This document shows positions 1 to 13,700 of a stretch of DNA of 37,078 bases, in pieces. The notes beneath the pieces are model-generated. The model ran no database searches, was not told the DNA's origin, and saw only the letters and a program-made list of their open reading frames with translations. How positions within the stretch are numbered: the first letter of the stretch is position 1; every line of letters begins with the position of its first letter. The position numbers and the translations under genes are program-made. Source of the stretch: Volvariella volvacea V23. Lineage: Eukaryota > Basidiomycota > Agaricomycetes > Agaricales > Pluteaceae. The DNA is taken from contig KB722774.1 of NCBI GenBank assembly GCA_000349905.1, positions 143,398 through 180,475 on the forward strand, given 5' to 3'.

Positions 1-3000
1 CGGGCATGTGGCGGTCCTTACGGTGGCGTGTGTATGTGGGGCGGGGTTCGCCACATAGTTCTTCAGGTTAGCTGAGCACGCCACGCCTTACTCTAGGTTA
101 AGGGACCTTGTGGACCGCCTGTTCCTTGCTTCTTTTTACAGTTTGCGTCTCAGGCGTTCGTGCACTGTCATCAGTTACAATCAGAAATTGCACCACAAAT
201 GATGACAGCCGGGACAGCCACCCACGAATGTCCTAAATTCAGTTGACATTAACGGGTTGTTCCCTAGCAATGCCCAACTCGAGTCAAGAACACGTCCAAA
301 TGGGTATGCGCAGGGTCCCATTTGAAAAGCGCTGGGGCTCTAGAGGGCCAAGAGGAGGCTTCATCGGGATAAATTGGAGATGGACCTCGCGGAAGCAGAA
401 TTTGGGCGGCCGGGCATTTTCCACCTCCATTCAGCCGCCCAAGCCTTTTTCGTCCAGGAGCTAACGGCGGTATGTCCCTATCACACCGCCGGTGGGATTG
501 TGATCCTACCGACCATCGGAAGTTGCACCTAACCGTCCACCAGTGGAATGAACCTACGTATTGTGAACCGGGCTAGGCCCCATGTTCCATGTGGACGAAC
601 ATCGACACTGACAGCCATGGGTTTCGTCAATTCAGTGATAGGGTGATACTGAAAACCAAACAACCCATTCTGGTTAGGAATAACGTGCTTCGTTTCTCAA
701 TCCCTATACCCAAGCAACGTCATTTCAATGGCCAACCCTGTTATCGTGCCAGATTTTTACCAGCCAAATTCGCACAAACTCGTGCAGAAGCATTCCTTTC
801 ACCTCGAGGAATCATGCGCTTCGCATCGCCGCACTATAGCATCCTACGTGATTGTAAAGTCGCTCCCACATCTGCTCTAGGGACACGGAAAGGCGAGCTA
901 TGTCCTATTCCCATGTCATATATACATCTTCGGCATCTATGTAGTCAAGGGCTGCCGCTCTGGCGTGATATTCGCAGAGCGGATCAACTCATCAACCCCA
1001 CTATCATTATCAGACCCGTCAATCATGGCATTGTCATTTGATTCGCTAATATCCGCACATTCCGTGTACGCTACTGCTTAGTGAATGATTATATGCTATT
1101 CTGAAGCCAGTCTTCTGGCAAGTGTTGTCATTATCACCCTCGATGGCGGCCATAGAGAACCTTGCTAGTCAGAGGGTAGTATTCGAGACGTACATCAACA
1201 CCCTTCATTCACCCTTCTGATGATATTTTAGGCCTGCTTTCTAGTCCTCTTCAGTTTAGCGTTCTCCTTCAAAGCGTCCACCGGCACAATCTATACCAGT
1301 TTTCCCATACGACCATCATCCAATCCCTACCTTCACACCGATCGACAGCTGATTTCCACATAGGATGATCATCCTGATTATCCCGAATCAACACAGCGAC
1401 GATCACGTTGTTACGAGTACACCCAACCAACCTCCCGCGAAGCGCTGCGCTCGTGCCTACAGACAAATCTGGATCTCAGCACATGAGCGCCCGTCCTTCC
1501 TTTCCCCACGCAACTGACGACATGGAGGCCGTTGGGCTAATGCTCGGGTAAAAAAAAAAAAGGACTCGACGCATTTCTTCTCGCGTTCTCTGCTTCTAGC
1601 GTATATGCGACCAGACGCTGCGGAGTGCAGAACCGAAAGCGGGAAATTGAGCGTTTCGTTATCCGCTGATATAGATATCGGGAGAAGGGAGACAGCACGA
1701 CTTAAGCTTTTGTAACTTCAAGGTGCAGGTGAAACAGCAGGAAGCGGTCAAACTAGCTCCAATCCCCTGCGGTGAAACTACGTATCGGCAATATGCTGTA
1801 GAGCAATGACGCAAGCTATACTAACCTCTGTATCTATGTTTTATTCCGGATGCGTGCCTGCCTCGTTAGTGCCTGTCTCGTTAGCTTTAGATCGCCCAAA
1901 CGAGCTTGCGGCGCGCAGGGCTAGGCTATTGGTGCGGGAGAGGCCGATAATGATGCTGTTCTCCCGTTTCGATGGTCGAGTGAAGAAGACGAGGAAAGAC
2001 GAGAACCTTGTGCATCGGTTACGGCACCAGGCATGATGCATCGCAGTGATGTGGTGCAATCCCCCCGCAATGTCAATTTTCGCCCGTGGAGGGCTTCTCC
2101 CTCGAAACACTCTCGTCGAGTTTGGGTTAATGCGTATATTCCAAAGAGAGTAATCTTGAAACTAGATAAGAACCTCGGGGTTCTTTGCTTGCTGTCTGTT
2201 AGGCCGGCGATGATCCGCAAATGGGGTTTAGTTGAATGTCAATTCATTGGAGAGTGCCTTAGCGAAGCGTATGGGAATGGAAATGAGTAATGCGAGGTGC
2301 GTAATGCAGGAACGATAGGAGGAGCGGTGAGTCAGCTTACAGACAATCTCGAGATACCCCCGGATGGTTTGAAGTAGACAATTAGTGGTTGAACGAATGG
2401 AATGCGGACGCACAATAGATGGAAGAAAAGCGGTATTCATGGGGATGGAGAGTGGGGTGGAGAGATGTGGCCCATGGGATATGTGGCAGAACTTACGAGT
2501 GACGTTTCGGGCATTTCCACTGGCAACAAGGCTTACAATTGGTCTGTACCATGGGCGCTTTCTGCGGATGGCATTGCTCGTGACCCTATGGCGCTAAATA
2601 AGGCTAGCGGTGGAACTGCATGGAGTCACGAACAATGTCTCAATTTTCGTACTTACAATGGTTGTCGGCATGGAAAAAGCCTAATGTGTGGCGCTGAGGA
2701 TGTCACTGCCCAGGCATGCAAACCTGTGGAAGGGGAAAATACCAAAAAATGCGACGATAAGATACGGCGGAGCATAGACCAAATTATCCTCGAATCATGG
2801 TACAGTTGGTCAGCTGTTCTCTAATGCGGTGAGAGTTCCTGAGAGGTAATGTGGCGGCCGAGTTACTGTAATCGATACGAACGAACACGGAATGAGTCGT
2901 ACGCTATTCCATATTTTAAGAAGTTCGGAACTTGAGGTGAGGTTACCACAAAGGCAGCCCTCCGAGCCCTCGCCGACTTGAGACTACGCTGGATAAGTTG

Positions 3001-3224
3001 AAGCAGCCAAGAAAGCGTGAAGGTGCCCCGCCACAGCACCTACTTGAGCACCATCGTCCAAAATCTCGACACTCACCGGCAAGTATGAGTCTCTAGCATA
3101 AAGACTAGACAGAGCCATAGACCTTACATTTCTCTAGCTGTCTCAGCTTTCTGCTTGGACAGACAGGACAAAACATTGGCGGTGCAGCCTGCGATGTGTT
3201 GGACGGAGTGCAAAGTGTGTGGTG

Positions 3225-3241
3225 CACGTGAGTGCCACGTG
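3225..3241. promoter_or_regulatory. Twin CACGTG (E-box/G-box) sites upstream of the thiolase gene
   Basis: Two perfect CACGTG palindromes start at 3225 and 3236, so their centres are 11 bases apart, about one helical turn, putting both on one face of the DNA. They lie about 320 bases upstream of the thiolase start codon. CACGTG is the classic core for bHLH factors. Binding and control of the thiolase gene are inference from position and spacing. Confidence 0.4.
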
Positions 3242-3505
3242 TGGCGCACACCCATGATTTGCTCCTGTGGTTAGGGTTTGTCCGCACACCCGTGTTATTT
3301 CGCCCCACGGGGCAGGTCGTCCGGCTATAATCATGGATGAAATCGACGCTGATAATGGCTGGCAGGAGGGCAAAAGGTTCCCCGTCGCCTGCTCGTATCG
3401 GTTACCAGAGTTTCCGGGTGTACCGCTGACTGTACACCGTACGGGGTCGGGTATGGAGGCGGGGAGTGACAGGGACATGTGATTTCAGCGCCGGCAACCT
3501 GACAT

Positions 3506-3558
3506 TTTAAGTCGCTGTATCCCAGCCTCCTCATCCATCTCTTTCCTCATCCACCACC
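3506..3558 (+). promoter_or_regulatory. Pyrimidine-rich leader and start context of the thiolase gene
   Basis: A CT-rich stretch with repeated CTCATCC-like words runs directly into CCACCACCATG. Pyrimidine-rich segments ahead of the start codon are common in basidiomycete genes, and the CCACC context supports 3559 as the translation start. No clear TATA box was seen. Confidence 0.4.
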
Positions 3559-4993
3559 ATGTCCGGTCAGCAATTCTCGCAGGCAAAGTCAAGAGCCCTC
3601 CAAAAGCACGACGACGACGTTGTCATCGTTTCCGCCATTCGAACGGCGATGACAAAGGCATGCAGTCCCATTGATCTATGAACTCACCCATCTTATCCTG
3701 TTTTTCCAGTCCAAGAAGGGCGGCTTCAAGGACACACTCCCAGAGCTCATCCTGTCACACGCTCTTCGCGCTGCATACGAGAGAATCAAGCTCGACCCCG
3801 CTTTGATTGAAGACATTGCTGTGGGCAATGTGCTCCCACCTGGTGGTGGAGCAAGTGCCGCGCGTATGGCTGCTCTTCATGCCGGCATCCCCAATACCAC
3901 CCCAATCAACACCATCAACCGACAGTGCTCTTCTGGTCTCGCCGCTGTCAATCAAATTGCCAATCAGATTCGTGTTGGTCAGATTGATATTGGCATCGGT
4001 AAGCACTTGTTCGCCCCCAACCCTTGGATATTGCTTACGCGGTGGATCAGGCGCCGGTGTCGAATCTATGACTTTCGGTTATGGGGCCAAGGCAGTGCCG
4101 TCCGAGTGGTCAGAAGAAGTCCTGACGAACCAAGAAGCCGCTGACTGCTTGCTTCCTATGGGCATCACTTCCGAAAACGTTGCTGCTGATTACGGCATCT
4201 CCCGTCGCGCTCAGGACGAATTCGCTGCTGCCTCTTTCCAAAAGGCCGTTGCTGCTCAGAAGGCTGGAAAGTTCAAGGATGAAATCGTGGCTGTCAAGGC
4301 CAAGATCATCGACCCCAAAACGGAGCAGGAGCGGGAGATAATTGTTGACCACGACGACGGTCTTCGTGACGGAGTGACAGTAGAAAGCCTGTTAAAGTTG
4401 AAGCCTGCCTTCACTAAGGACGGCTCCACCCACGCAGGTAGGTATTGTGCTGCTTCCACCGAGGACAAACTAACCCATGACCGCAGGAAACGCCTCTCAG
4501 ATCTCCGATGGTGCAGCCGCCGTAATCCTGACTCGCCGTTCTGTTGCCAAACGCCTCGGCATTCCCATTCTCGGCAAATTTGTCGCTGCATGTGCTGCTG
4601 GTGTTCCACCTCGAGTTATGGGTATTGGCCCAGCGTTTGCCATCCCCAAAGTTCTCGAAAAGACCGGTCTTAGCCTCAACGATATCGACTTCTTCGAGAT
4701 CAACGAAGCCTTCGCATCCCAAGCCGTCTACTCTGTACAGAAGCTTGGAATTCCATTCGAGAAGGTTAACCTCCATGGTGGTGCTATCGCAATTGGTCAC
4801 CCACTCGGCTGCAGTATGTATTTTCATTGATTCGTTTACCTCAGCAAAGAACTTATCACACTTCTTAGCCGGGGCACGTCAAATTGCGACTGGTCTGAAC
4901 ATCGCGAAGCAATATGGAACTAAGGTCTTTATCACTAGCATGTGTGTTGGTTCTGGCATGGGTATGGCTGCTGTATTTGTTAATGAGCAATGA
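3559..4993 (+). CDS. 3-ketoacyl-CoA thiolase (acetyl-CoA C-acyltransferase), five exons
   Basis: This enzyme carries out the last step of fatty-acid beta-oxidation, splitting 3-ketoacyl-CoA with CoA to give acetyl-CoA. Proposed exons are 3559-3657, 3710-3998, 4051-4437, 4487-4813 and 4869-4993; they join in frame to 408 residues, the usual length for the POT1/ACAA1 type. The catalytic Cys (Cys106) lies in NRQCSSG; the NEAFASQ motif is at ~331, the GHPLGCTGARQ block with the active-site His at ~362-372, and the second catalytic Cys (Cys393) in SMCVGSGMG. The HPLGCTGARQ motif is restored only by splicing out 4814-4868, which validates that intron. Intron 1 (3658-3709) begins with GC rather than GT. 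Introns are 49-55 nt. No RLx5HL-type PTS2 is visible at the N-terminus and the C-terminus (VNEQ) is not a PTS1, so peroxisomal location is not shown by the sequence. No neighbour is obviously linked in function. The family assignment is secure. Confidence 0.95.
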
Positions 4994-7900
4994 TCTTGTA
5001 CGATTAAAAATCATGACTACTGTTACATATGCATCTATTTTATTCTCCTTGTAGATTTCCCCGGTGGTTAATAAGAGGTTTCTTGGTCCACGCACATGAT
5101 TCTTTTAGTGGTTAGTAAGCGCGCAATCTTCCGGGTGAAGGTGTGGCGTCGCTTAACGTCCTAGCAACCTTGGCCTACATCACTAAACTATCGACAATAA
5201 TTCTTTGAATATCAAAGACCTCATTCAGAAATTACCAAGCTTCAAGGTCTAATGATTCGAAACACTCACTAAACGAAAATAGAGCTTGAGTAGGTTTAAT
5301 ACTGGATTTGAATTCAACAGTGCGTACAATTTCCAACTGCTAATTGATGAGTTCATCTCTGACTTCTGTATCAGAATACAGCATATGAGAACATATTCTC
5401 ACCAACTCCGATGGTTCTCGTCGTTTCTCTCGTTCATCCACCATGATTAAGTGCTCCACGCCACAGAAATCCACTAGAAGACCCCTCCCGACAGAATCGA
5501 GCGCCACATCACATCATGCTATAATAGCACATCAAGAACGAGAAGTATACTAATTCACTTTGGAAGATGACGACTGACCTCAGCAGGCTCTCATGAAATC
5601 ATTCGTGATGCAGTCATTTCTTTTCTCAATCCATCAGACGAGGCAATTTCACTTCCATTTTTTGCCGGCATTGCGAGCTGTCGATGACGACTTCAATAGA
5701 GGGGTTATAAGCAAGAGTCCGTAATTGCCATGATTATCGGACGGTGTAAGCAGGCTGTTAAGCTCCGGCACGACATCACCCACTTCCTCATGGGTCGCTC
5801 GCACTATTCTGGGGCTAGACATGGCTCCTAGCCCGTCATGAGCAGTTAATAATTAGCAGCCGACAAATCACTTCATGCCCGAGTCGCACTCTCCAGAGTT
5901 GGTTAGTGGGAAGCTCGAGTAATCTCCGACATGTTCTACGCTATTGTTTCGTGGTCTGCAGCTCGAATGATCGCTGAAATACGGCGGGGGGTACGTACCA
6001 CCCCCTCTCGAAGGAATTCTACTCAATTGATTCCAATAGTTCGGGGAATGCAGTGTCCCTACTCTCTCTATTGTTCTCTCACCAGAAAGGACACATTGCA
6101 TCTTTGGGCCACGCCTGCGCATGCACAGTGCATGCAGAAGGCTCGCACAGAAGTGATGGGTCCGGCTGTCTAGTCACCCCTTGATCTGCCCAGAATGTAC
6201 ACAGAGTAAACAGCCTTGCATGCTCGCCCCCTAAACACTGGCAGATGGTGTTGGTCTTTCGATGCTTGGGTCCCCTCCTGCACGCCGTCTTGGACTTACC
6301 CAGCGCATGGCTGCGGACCTTTTGCCGACTACGGAACCTGTAAACTCTGCTCTCCCGAGTCTCACTCTTCAGATACTTATCGATCTGAATCACCATGCCT
6401 GGCACTTGGTACGTGCCCTTGTTGTGACTCAGCGAACGAAAAATCCTCGATTAACCAAATAATGGCCTACACCGTTGACGCCCTGCCAAATAGGGATACT
6501 CGTGGTTGTGACTGTGGCTGTTCAAACCATTTATTCTATCTTGCATGTTTCAGCATGTATGGCACGCCGCCCAAACCCTCCAGGAAGCTCCACGCGTTAA
6601 AATGCATTCCTCGTCGTCTCTACCTGAGCGCTGCAACATACCAACCATCATTGATGCTCCTTGAACACTGCCTTAGGAAACATTAGCTACCGTCCCGCGC
6701 TGTACGCCCTACCGATGGTTGTCCAACGTGGTCTTCACGCCTCCGCGTGTTATGGAATGGAGGCTTTGTCACATCTGATGCAGAATAGATGGGAATACAG
6801 ACTCTGTGACTGGTAGCCTACTGTTCCACTCCTTGAACTCAAGGCAGGAACGCGCATGCTGTCGCTGAGCTCACGATACACGGGTCCCGTGACGCAAGCT
6901 CGTTACTTCGGATAGCCCTCAATCGCGATCGCCTTATCCAGCTCGACGTTCTCTTCAAGCATGTTCTGTGCTCTGTGCAGATGCTGTTGAGACGACGTCA
7001 CCATCATCGATGCCGTAGGTGGATTCGCGCCAGTTTTTCCAACCTTTGCACTCACACATGACTACTGACTGTCTTCACATGTATTCAGTTTCGTCCACAC
7101 GATCACTCAATGCTTTTGGCCTTCTGATGGCCTTGAGGGGGTCTTGGTGCTCTCTGACTCTCCACCTCGCTGAGGCCTTGATCCTTCGCCGTCTAGGGGG
7201 TCCGCCTTCCCACGCAACACGTAGAATCAGTTCGTATTTCCAATGGCGCCCACCTTGGGTTAGTTCCTATACGCACGAATCGTGTTGTGCACGCCGAAAG
7301 CCAGGATAACATGACGAAGGACATGTGGTGGGGAGTTCTTGCATTACAATGCCCGCTAGACCCCTTAGGTCGGTCTTTACCGTCCTGCCTTGATTTGATC
7401 AACATCAGTACAGTGGCACTCCCAGCTGGATGCTGTATGGCGAATCCATTGGCCCATTCAAAGGTAATGTCCGTCTCATGCGAAATGCTCGTCTGCTTGT
7501 AAGGCAACTCCGTATCTGTCCCATGGATAGGACGACAATGTTGCTGATACACGTTGTTGTCGCTGCTCTTCTCAATAGGATCAGAGCTATTTGCTCCTCT
7601 TCCACTTGCCTTGTGGGTGTTTCGAGCTTTTGCCACAGTGAACTACTAGTACCGCCACGGTGGGAGGGGGTGGGGGGCCATCGCTCGAAACGATGCGCGT
7701 GTTGTTTGAACAGACACCCCCATTCACACCCAATATAAATCACACGCATTGAACCCGAGAGTATTCACAAAAAAACTGCCTCCCCTGTTTTGTGCATCTC
7801 TTCGGTTTCACCATGCGACCCCCTTGCCCCTCAAACCGTGTCGTCGGCTGAGTTCGAAGACCCAATTTGAGAAAACCTGTTGGGTATGATTGGCTTGGTT

Positions 7901-8013
7901 CTCCTCAAAGGGTTTCAGTGCTTCACGGAACAAATTCCAACGATTGTATCGGGTACGCTTTCTATTGCATTCTTTGGATTCCTCATCGGTTTCGGTAGGA
8001 TCGTTCATTCGTT

Positions 8014-8035
8014 GCTGCCAGCTGACACTGGCAGC
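8014..8035. repeat. Perfect 8-bp inverted repeat with 6-nt loop
   Basis: GCTGCCAG at 8014-8021 pairs perfectly with CTGGCAGC at 8028-8035 around CTGACA. It lies in the gene desert with no adjacent gene. A stem of this size is near what chance gives in a region this long. Confidence 0.3.
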
Positions 8036-10618
8036 CCCAAAGGATCTTCTCTTTCCCATCCTCGTGTACCCTGGAAAATGGGCACAGTACGCTTCTGCCC
8101 CACTGTTCTCTTGTTCTACTTTTCTAGACTCGCCTATGCGCAAATAGATGGTGCATAAGGTATTAACAAAAGGTAGATGGCGTCATAAGACTCGGACCAT
8201 ATCTATTATCAATCAAACTATTTGGCTCGTTATGCGTACGTATCCCCGCTGGACTTGTTGTCCGTGATGCCGTATTCACGTTTGGTCATCGACGATGTGT
8301 CGCTCGAACTAGACCGCATCGTTCACACATTTCAAGTGTGATTAACAGCGAGTCTCCACCTATCACGCTTTTCCTCTTTTTTCTTTGTTCCCTCTCCCCC
8401 TTTCTGCGAGTCGTGAAAAGCCTCTGAAAGAGAATCCCCCCGTCAACTTCCCTCTCGCGTAGTTCTCGACCGAGGTATATGACGTCGATTCAATTTAACA
8501 CCTTCGACGAACACAGAATTGATGACGGGCTGGGGAACGAGTTCTTTCAACGATTTCCAGAACTAAAATTACGGAAAGGTTACTCCATCAGCTACATAAT
8601 CACAAAAAACCTGACTGCCGTATCAGGATCGGCGACTTGTCCAGATCGCCTTTGACTGGCCGAGGACAACGTGTTTGCTTGTATGCTCTTGCCCTAAGGG
8701 GTGTCGAGCCACAAGAATAGACCCTGAAGACAACGGTGTCATAAGAAGGAAGAGGTGCAATGGTGTCATAGTTCCCCTGAATAGGATTTGGACTGTTGGA
8801 CGACGGTTCAGTTCTCTTTCTATGTTTGCGCTGGGTCATTATTTCTGATATCTCAGTTACAGATTCCTTTACGTTGGGTGGTGAGCGTAACAGATTTACA
8901 TCAGTCTTCCCAAAGGATTTGTTGGAAACAATATCCCAGCGAGATGGACCAATGACTTGGGATTCCCCGTGCGTGAGTTGGAATCTCAGAAACCTATTGG
9001 TATGCAAATACATATTTCATAACTCCTCAGACAGGGGGAGCGCCGGGAGTCGAGATGAAGGTTTAATGTTGTGCCTAAGCTTAATGGCGATCTGGACGAT
9101 TCTCGACCGCCGACTTTACGCATTGGTATTGCCGCAGTGAGGATCAATAAAATGGAATAATGACAATGTCGGTGCCAGTGGTCGCTCATATGCCGGAAGT
9201 CATCAAATGGTGAGCAAGGCAACGGGGGTGACGACGTCGATTTCCCCCCGACGCTCGCCTAAATGGAGTCATTACTTGTTCATCGAAACGAGAACGCTCC
9301 CGAGAGACGGAGCATTAATACAGCAGGATTAAACAAACAAACCCGGGCTTTTCGGATCTGAGAGGTTTAATGCGACTCCTTCATCCATGTCCACACTCAC
9401 ACACTCGCCACAAACTTTCATTTATAATAGTTAAATACCCCCGAGCCGTTGCTAATATTTGGAAATTCCTATTGTAGTTCACGGAGCTAACGCATCGGCG
9501 ACAGAACTTGGAGCCTTGGAGCCTGAAGTGGGCCCTTCGCCACGCGGTTCATAACCGTACATAGAGGTGCAAACAATTTCTATGAGGGCTAGTCCCAACA
9601 AGAGGCACGAAGTAAGGGATGCGAAGAATAGCTCCCAAATATCTATAATTGAATAGCTGTAGTAATTACTGTACTGACGAGCTTCGATATGTTGGCAGGG
9701 CGCGGGCTTCGGTTCTCCGAACTTTATTTCTAATACTGGCACACAAGCGGACCCCAAAGAGCCACGAATACGGATTGTATTGCCAGCAGCCGTAAGTAAC
9801 ATTCATTACCATAGAGATACTAAAGGGTTTGTGCGACTGAACGAGGTGGGACGCGGCACAGGTCACTTGACCCTTTGTTAATGGCAGCGCGGTGAGAGGT
9901 GGGTGATCCAGACTGGCACCATAGCCTGTTTAAGTTAGGGACGATGGCAAAAAATCAAATGGGTTACGCACATCACCTGGAGAAGGCCGTATCGCCGTTT
10001 GTATTCGCCTCACAGATGGGAGGGGTAATCCCGCGCATACGTCACCAGATCTTTTTCCAATTGAGTTTAGATATGCACCACACAGGTCAACAGCTAGGTC
10101 ATAGCTCAAACCTTTGTGGTGCCTATCATCAGGCAAACCTTCGCAAGCTGGTGAGCGAATTCATCGGCAATGTCACCAATCAGGAGAAAGGCCGAGGGCT
10201 TCTCCCTCGCTTGTAGTACGATGGTGTAATGTAGGGTGCTCTTCACAATGACCTTACGCAGAGCAGACCCGAACCTGACCTGTCAGTGTGGCCCATTTCT
10301 TGACAAATCGCTAAACGCATGTCCTTGTATATCATTCGTTGTCCTTTCGAAGTATTAGGTTAGCTCGCAATGTCGAAAGGTAAAAGAACTGACCTACCGG
10401 GTCGGGCCAGCCACCGGCGTGACAATGTAGTGTCGTCCACCAAACCCAAATTGGAGGTGTCAAGACGATCACCGCTCCCAGTAAGAATGATGTCGAAGCG
10501 TGCTGCGCAACCTATACCCGCATCTATTCAATGGGCAATTTACCCGTACACCCAGGACGGGTCGATTGAGTTGTAGGCCCTTAGGTAACTCGGTGTAATG
10601 TGGAACTTAATCAACGCA

Positions 10619-10732
10619 TGGCTGTGAATCAGCCACAGATGACGAAGGCACCAAAAGTAAGAAAAACGGAGCAGCTTGGTGTGGCGTACCAAGCATTGAT
10701 TTCATCGCTGTATTGTCAGCAGCACTGACAAT
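10619..10732. repeat. Three closely spaced short inverted repeats (hairpins)
   Basis: Within 114 bases there are three stem-loops. The first is TGGCT/AGCCA at 10619-10635 (5-bp stem, 7-nt loop; an overlapping CTGTG/CACAG pairing is also possible). The second is GCTTGGT/ACCAAGC at 10674-10694 (7 bp, 7-nt loop). The third is ATTGTCAG/CTGACAAT at 10712-10732 (8 bp, 5-nt loop). All stems are perfect. One or two such stems are expected by chance in 11 kb, so only the clustering is noteworthy; no function is implied. Confidence 0.3.
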
Positions 10733-13700
10733 CCTGCTCATTGTCTCAACGCCGCACCCAAACGAGATGCCTCTGGTTTGCCAAAGAACCAAAAATAAGG
10801 CAGAGCTAGCCTCGGCTCCAATGCAGAAGGGCTAACCTAAGTGCAGTAAAAGCCAGTCAGCCCTCATTCATCATGTGTTCACCCGGATGGATCACCACCG
10901 CTATCAGCGCCAACCTAGGTTTTAGGTATTACTCCATGGACATGCGGCGGAGTCGGAATTCAATACCGTCCTTCTCCTTTCCCTGTAAAGTAATAGTGCA
11001 CGTTAAGGAACACTTGCATAGTGTAGTTGACTCCAAACAGGACCACAACGCGGCCATTAGAGTCATACCCGCCCTTGCTCAAGCCTGAGTCGTTTTTGAC
11101 GTGATCTGATGCTGGTGTGACTGCCTAGAGTTGGAGTCTAGAGTTTTGCGTTGACCGGATGTTCATTGAACTCACAACCAGGATCATCTGCTGTGATGTG
11201 ATTCGGAGAAATTGTCACCATAGATAGCAGCAATCGAGCACATGAGCGTCGAGACTTACCTGAACTGGAGCTTATTTGTTGAGGTTCGGCGCGCTCGACG
11301 TTCCGGCACCTTATCGGGGTCGCGTTGCGTGTGCTGCAATCACCTGAGTTCAGAGACGTAGACGCAGACATAGCCAAATGCGGGCTGCTGCGTCTGTAGT
11401 CTGTCCATCAATCATCGTTATCACAATTGCTGGTGACCTGCTGAGTTTTCTCGAGGCATACGGATCTCGATTTCCGGACATAATCATAGACTATTACATG
11501 AAAGGAACGGTGTAACATTATAAAAAAAACAGTGTAAGTATTTTAAAATGTATCAATCATACGGGTCGCCCCAAACCGTGTATTTGTTAGTGCGATCTTG
11601 GGTGAAAGAAGTTTTTCTCCCTACGCCTTGCTGGGCTCAAGTCCTCCTTGTCGAGCAGTACAAAAGGCAGGACCCAAATATCAACCCACGAGGTGGACTT
11701 TCGATAAAGTTCCCATCAAGCGTCCCGCTAATTTTTATGTACCCTTGTGTGCGCACGGACCACTTGTAGCAGCATAAATTCGGAGCTTGAAAAATTTCTC
11801 GGTTTTCCTTACAGTCATCTCGTTGTAGGTTTTGCAGTCTGCTCGTGTTTCAAGGTGAGCAGAATGTATATTCATACATCGAGAAGAGAAATATTTCGAA
11901 CCTGGGCAGTGCCGCTTGATTCATCTATTTACCAGACCGTGTGGCCTAATCAGATTTGAATACATCTTTATCAGTTTTACGAATAGCACCCTTTGTACCT
12001 TCCCTCTCTGGACTTAACAATCTGTTATTCACATTGCTAGCACAAATGAGTCAAGATGTGTCCGTCGTTCGGGTCTGCATACCATTGTACCAGCCTCGTG
12101 CCCAACTTGATCAACTTGTGGGCGGGTTTTCAAATCGGTCCCAATGAGAGGTCACCTCTAAATTTACCTGGTGTAGGCTGCACTGGTTTCTATCTGATCA
12201 AGTTCCGAGCACGCACCCGAATCGCATAAACGCTTGGAGATGCTTGGAGTTAGGCCAGGTGTATATCACTGGCGTCAGCGCCAATCTGCTGCATGTGGCC
12301 ATATGAGTTATCTACTAATCGCCTCATATTCGAGTCCGCGCCTTTTGGAAAGCGAGAGTTGCCATTTATTACTTTTCATATCCGAATATGGGGTTCATAA
12401 TCATAGCAAGCCACGAGGGCGATCCTAGGACCAAGTAGAAACACAACTCAAGGGATTGGTCTGATGAATGATTGATGTTCTCGAGCCCTTGATTGAAGGC
12501 TACCATCTTGAATACCTATCAAGGGCTATACAAGTGGCAATACCTTCAAGGCAACCCCCGCCCATTCTGCTGCACTTAACGTCTTTCCACTGGACCAACG
12601 ACTGCATGACGAATGCGATTCTGTCATCCCGGTTACTCATGAATCCCGTCAATACACCGTTCGGCGATGCTTTGGAACTCAAGCAGTATACCGAAGCAGG
12701 GATGAGATTGTTGCGGTGAGTGCACGTAAAATGAGATGTTCAAAGATCGATGAAGTGCGGCAACGAACCGTTCTGTATCAGCGCTCAAGTAATAACACCC
12801 ATCGGGGAAGTACACTCGAGCAGCACAAGTCCAGGCCCTTGGGGAAATTGACTTTCATTTAATAGTTACTCGACGACGAAACACGGACTGGATGAATGTT
12901 GCTCACCAAGTCGAGCTCTTTTCAGGAGAGGAAAATGAAGACTCACCCCAAGGATCCTGAGTCCGCTTTCGATTAATCACGGTTCGTTAGGCATTTCAAC
13001 GTAACTGATTGCACCCGCTGGGGTAATTTTGAACCGCCAAGGACATGTGGTCGTCATCGTGGTCCAGGGGCAATCTGGCCTGCTGAGTCTGTTAGGCAAT
13101 GTGAGGAAAGAAAAAGCCATTAGTCAGGGTGGGTCGTAGGGTTGTGATCAGATATGGCCATTAGGCAGTTATCTAACGAGAGCGTTGCATGTAACTCCAA
13201 TCACGTACTCGAAAAAAAAGAGACAACGACATCGTGGTCTTGACATGGCGTGAATGAGACATCTTACGGCAGGACATGTCATGCTGTCGTATACTGTAAT
13301 CATTGGAACGGCTGGACAGAAGTTTTGGAATCACTCACATAACATTGGGGAAGAAGCAACCAACGGGGTAGTAGATATGACCAAACGAGAAGCCTACTGT
13401 GCAAATGGGCACTGGTTTGGAGTTGCTCGTGAACCAAAGCGCAGAAGACGTTCTTGATGACGACGCAGCAAAACCGGCGTTGTAACAAATAGCAGGTCGA
13501 GGCGCTGAACCCTGAATTTAGGAAAGGAAACGTAGGGGAGAAGAAAAAGTTTACGGAGATTGCGGCGTGTGGAGGAATATGGTTTGGTCCATCCGTCGGG
13601 CTGGCTTGATTATGGTTAGGGATTGCATGTCTAGTGGAGGAAATAGAGCTGGATCAGAACATCCGTCCGGACTTATAGTGAATTAAATCATTCAGGAGAA

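Larger units (their letters stand above)
1..3558. other. Gene-poor left flank with no recognisable gene
   Basis: No open frame in this stretch gives a protein I recognise. The two longest, a 150-codon frame at 589-1041 (+) and a 140-codon frame at 2402-2824 (+), have no signal peptide, domain motif or plausible splice partners, and I treat them as chance frames. A run of 12 A lies at 1550-1561. The rightmost ~350 bases should contain the promoter of the thiolase gene that starts at 3559, including a pair of CACGTG sites. Absence of a call means no recognisable family was seen, not that the region is proven non-coding. Confidence 0.5.

Noticed and set aside
589..1041. 150-codon open frame on the plus strand
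   Set aside because: No domain or conserved block; likely chance.
2402..2824. 140-codon open frame on the plus strand with several Cys
   Set aside because: No signal peptide, no recognisable family and no promoter-like CT-rich leader, so not called as a secreted or small gene.
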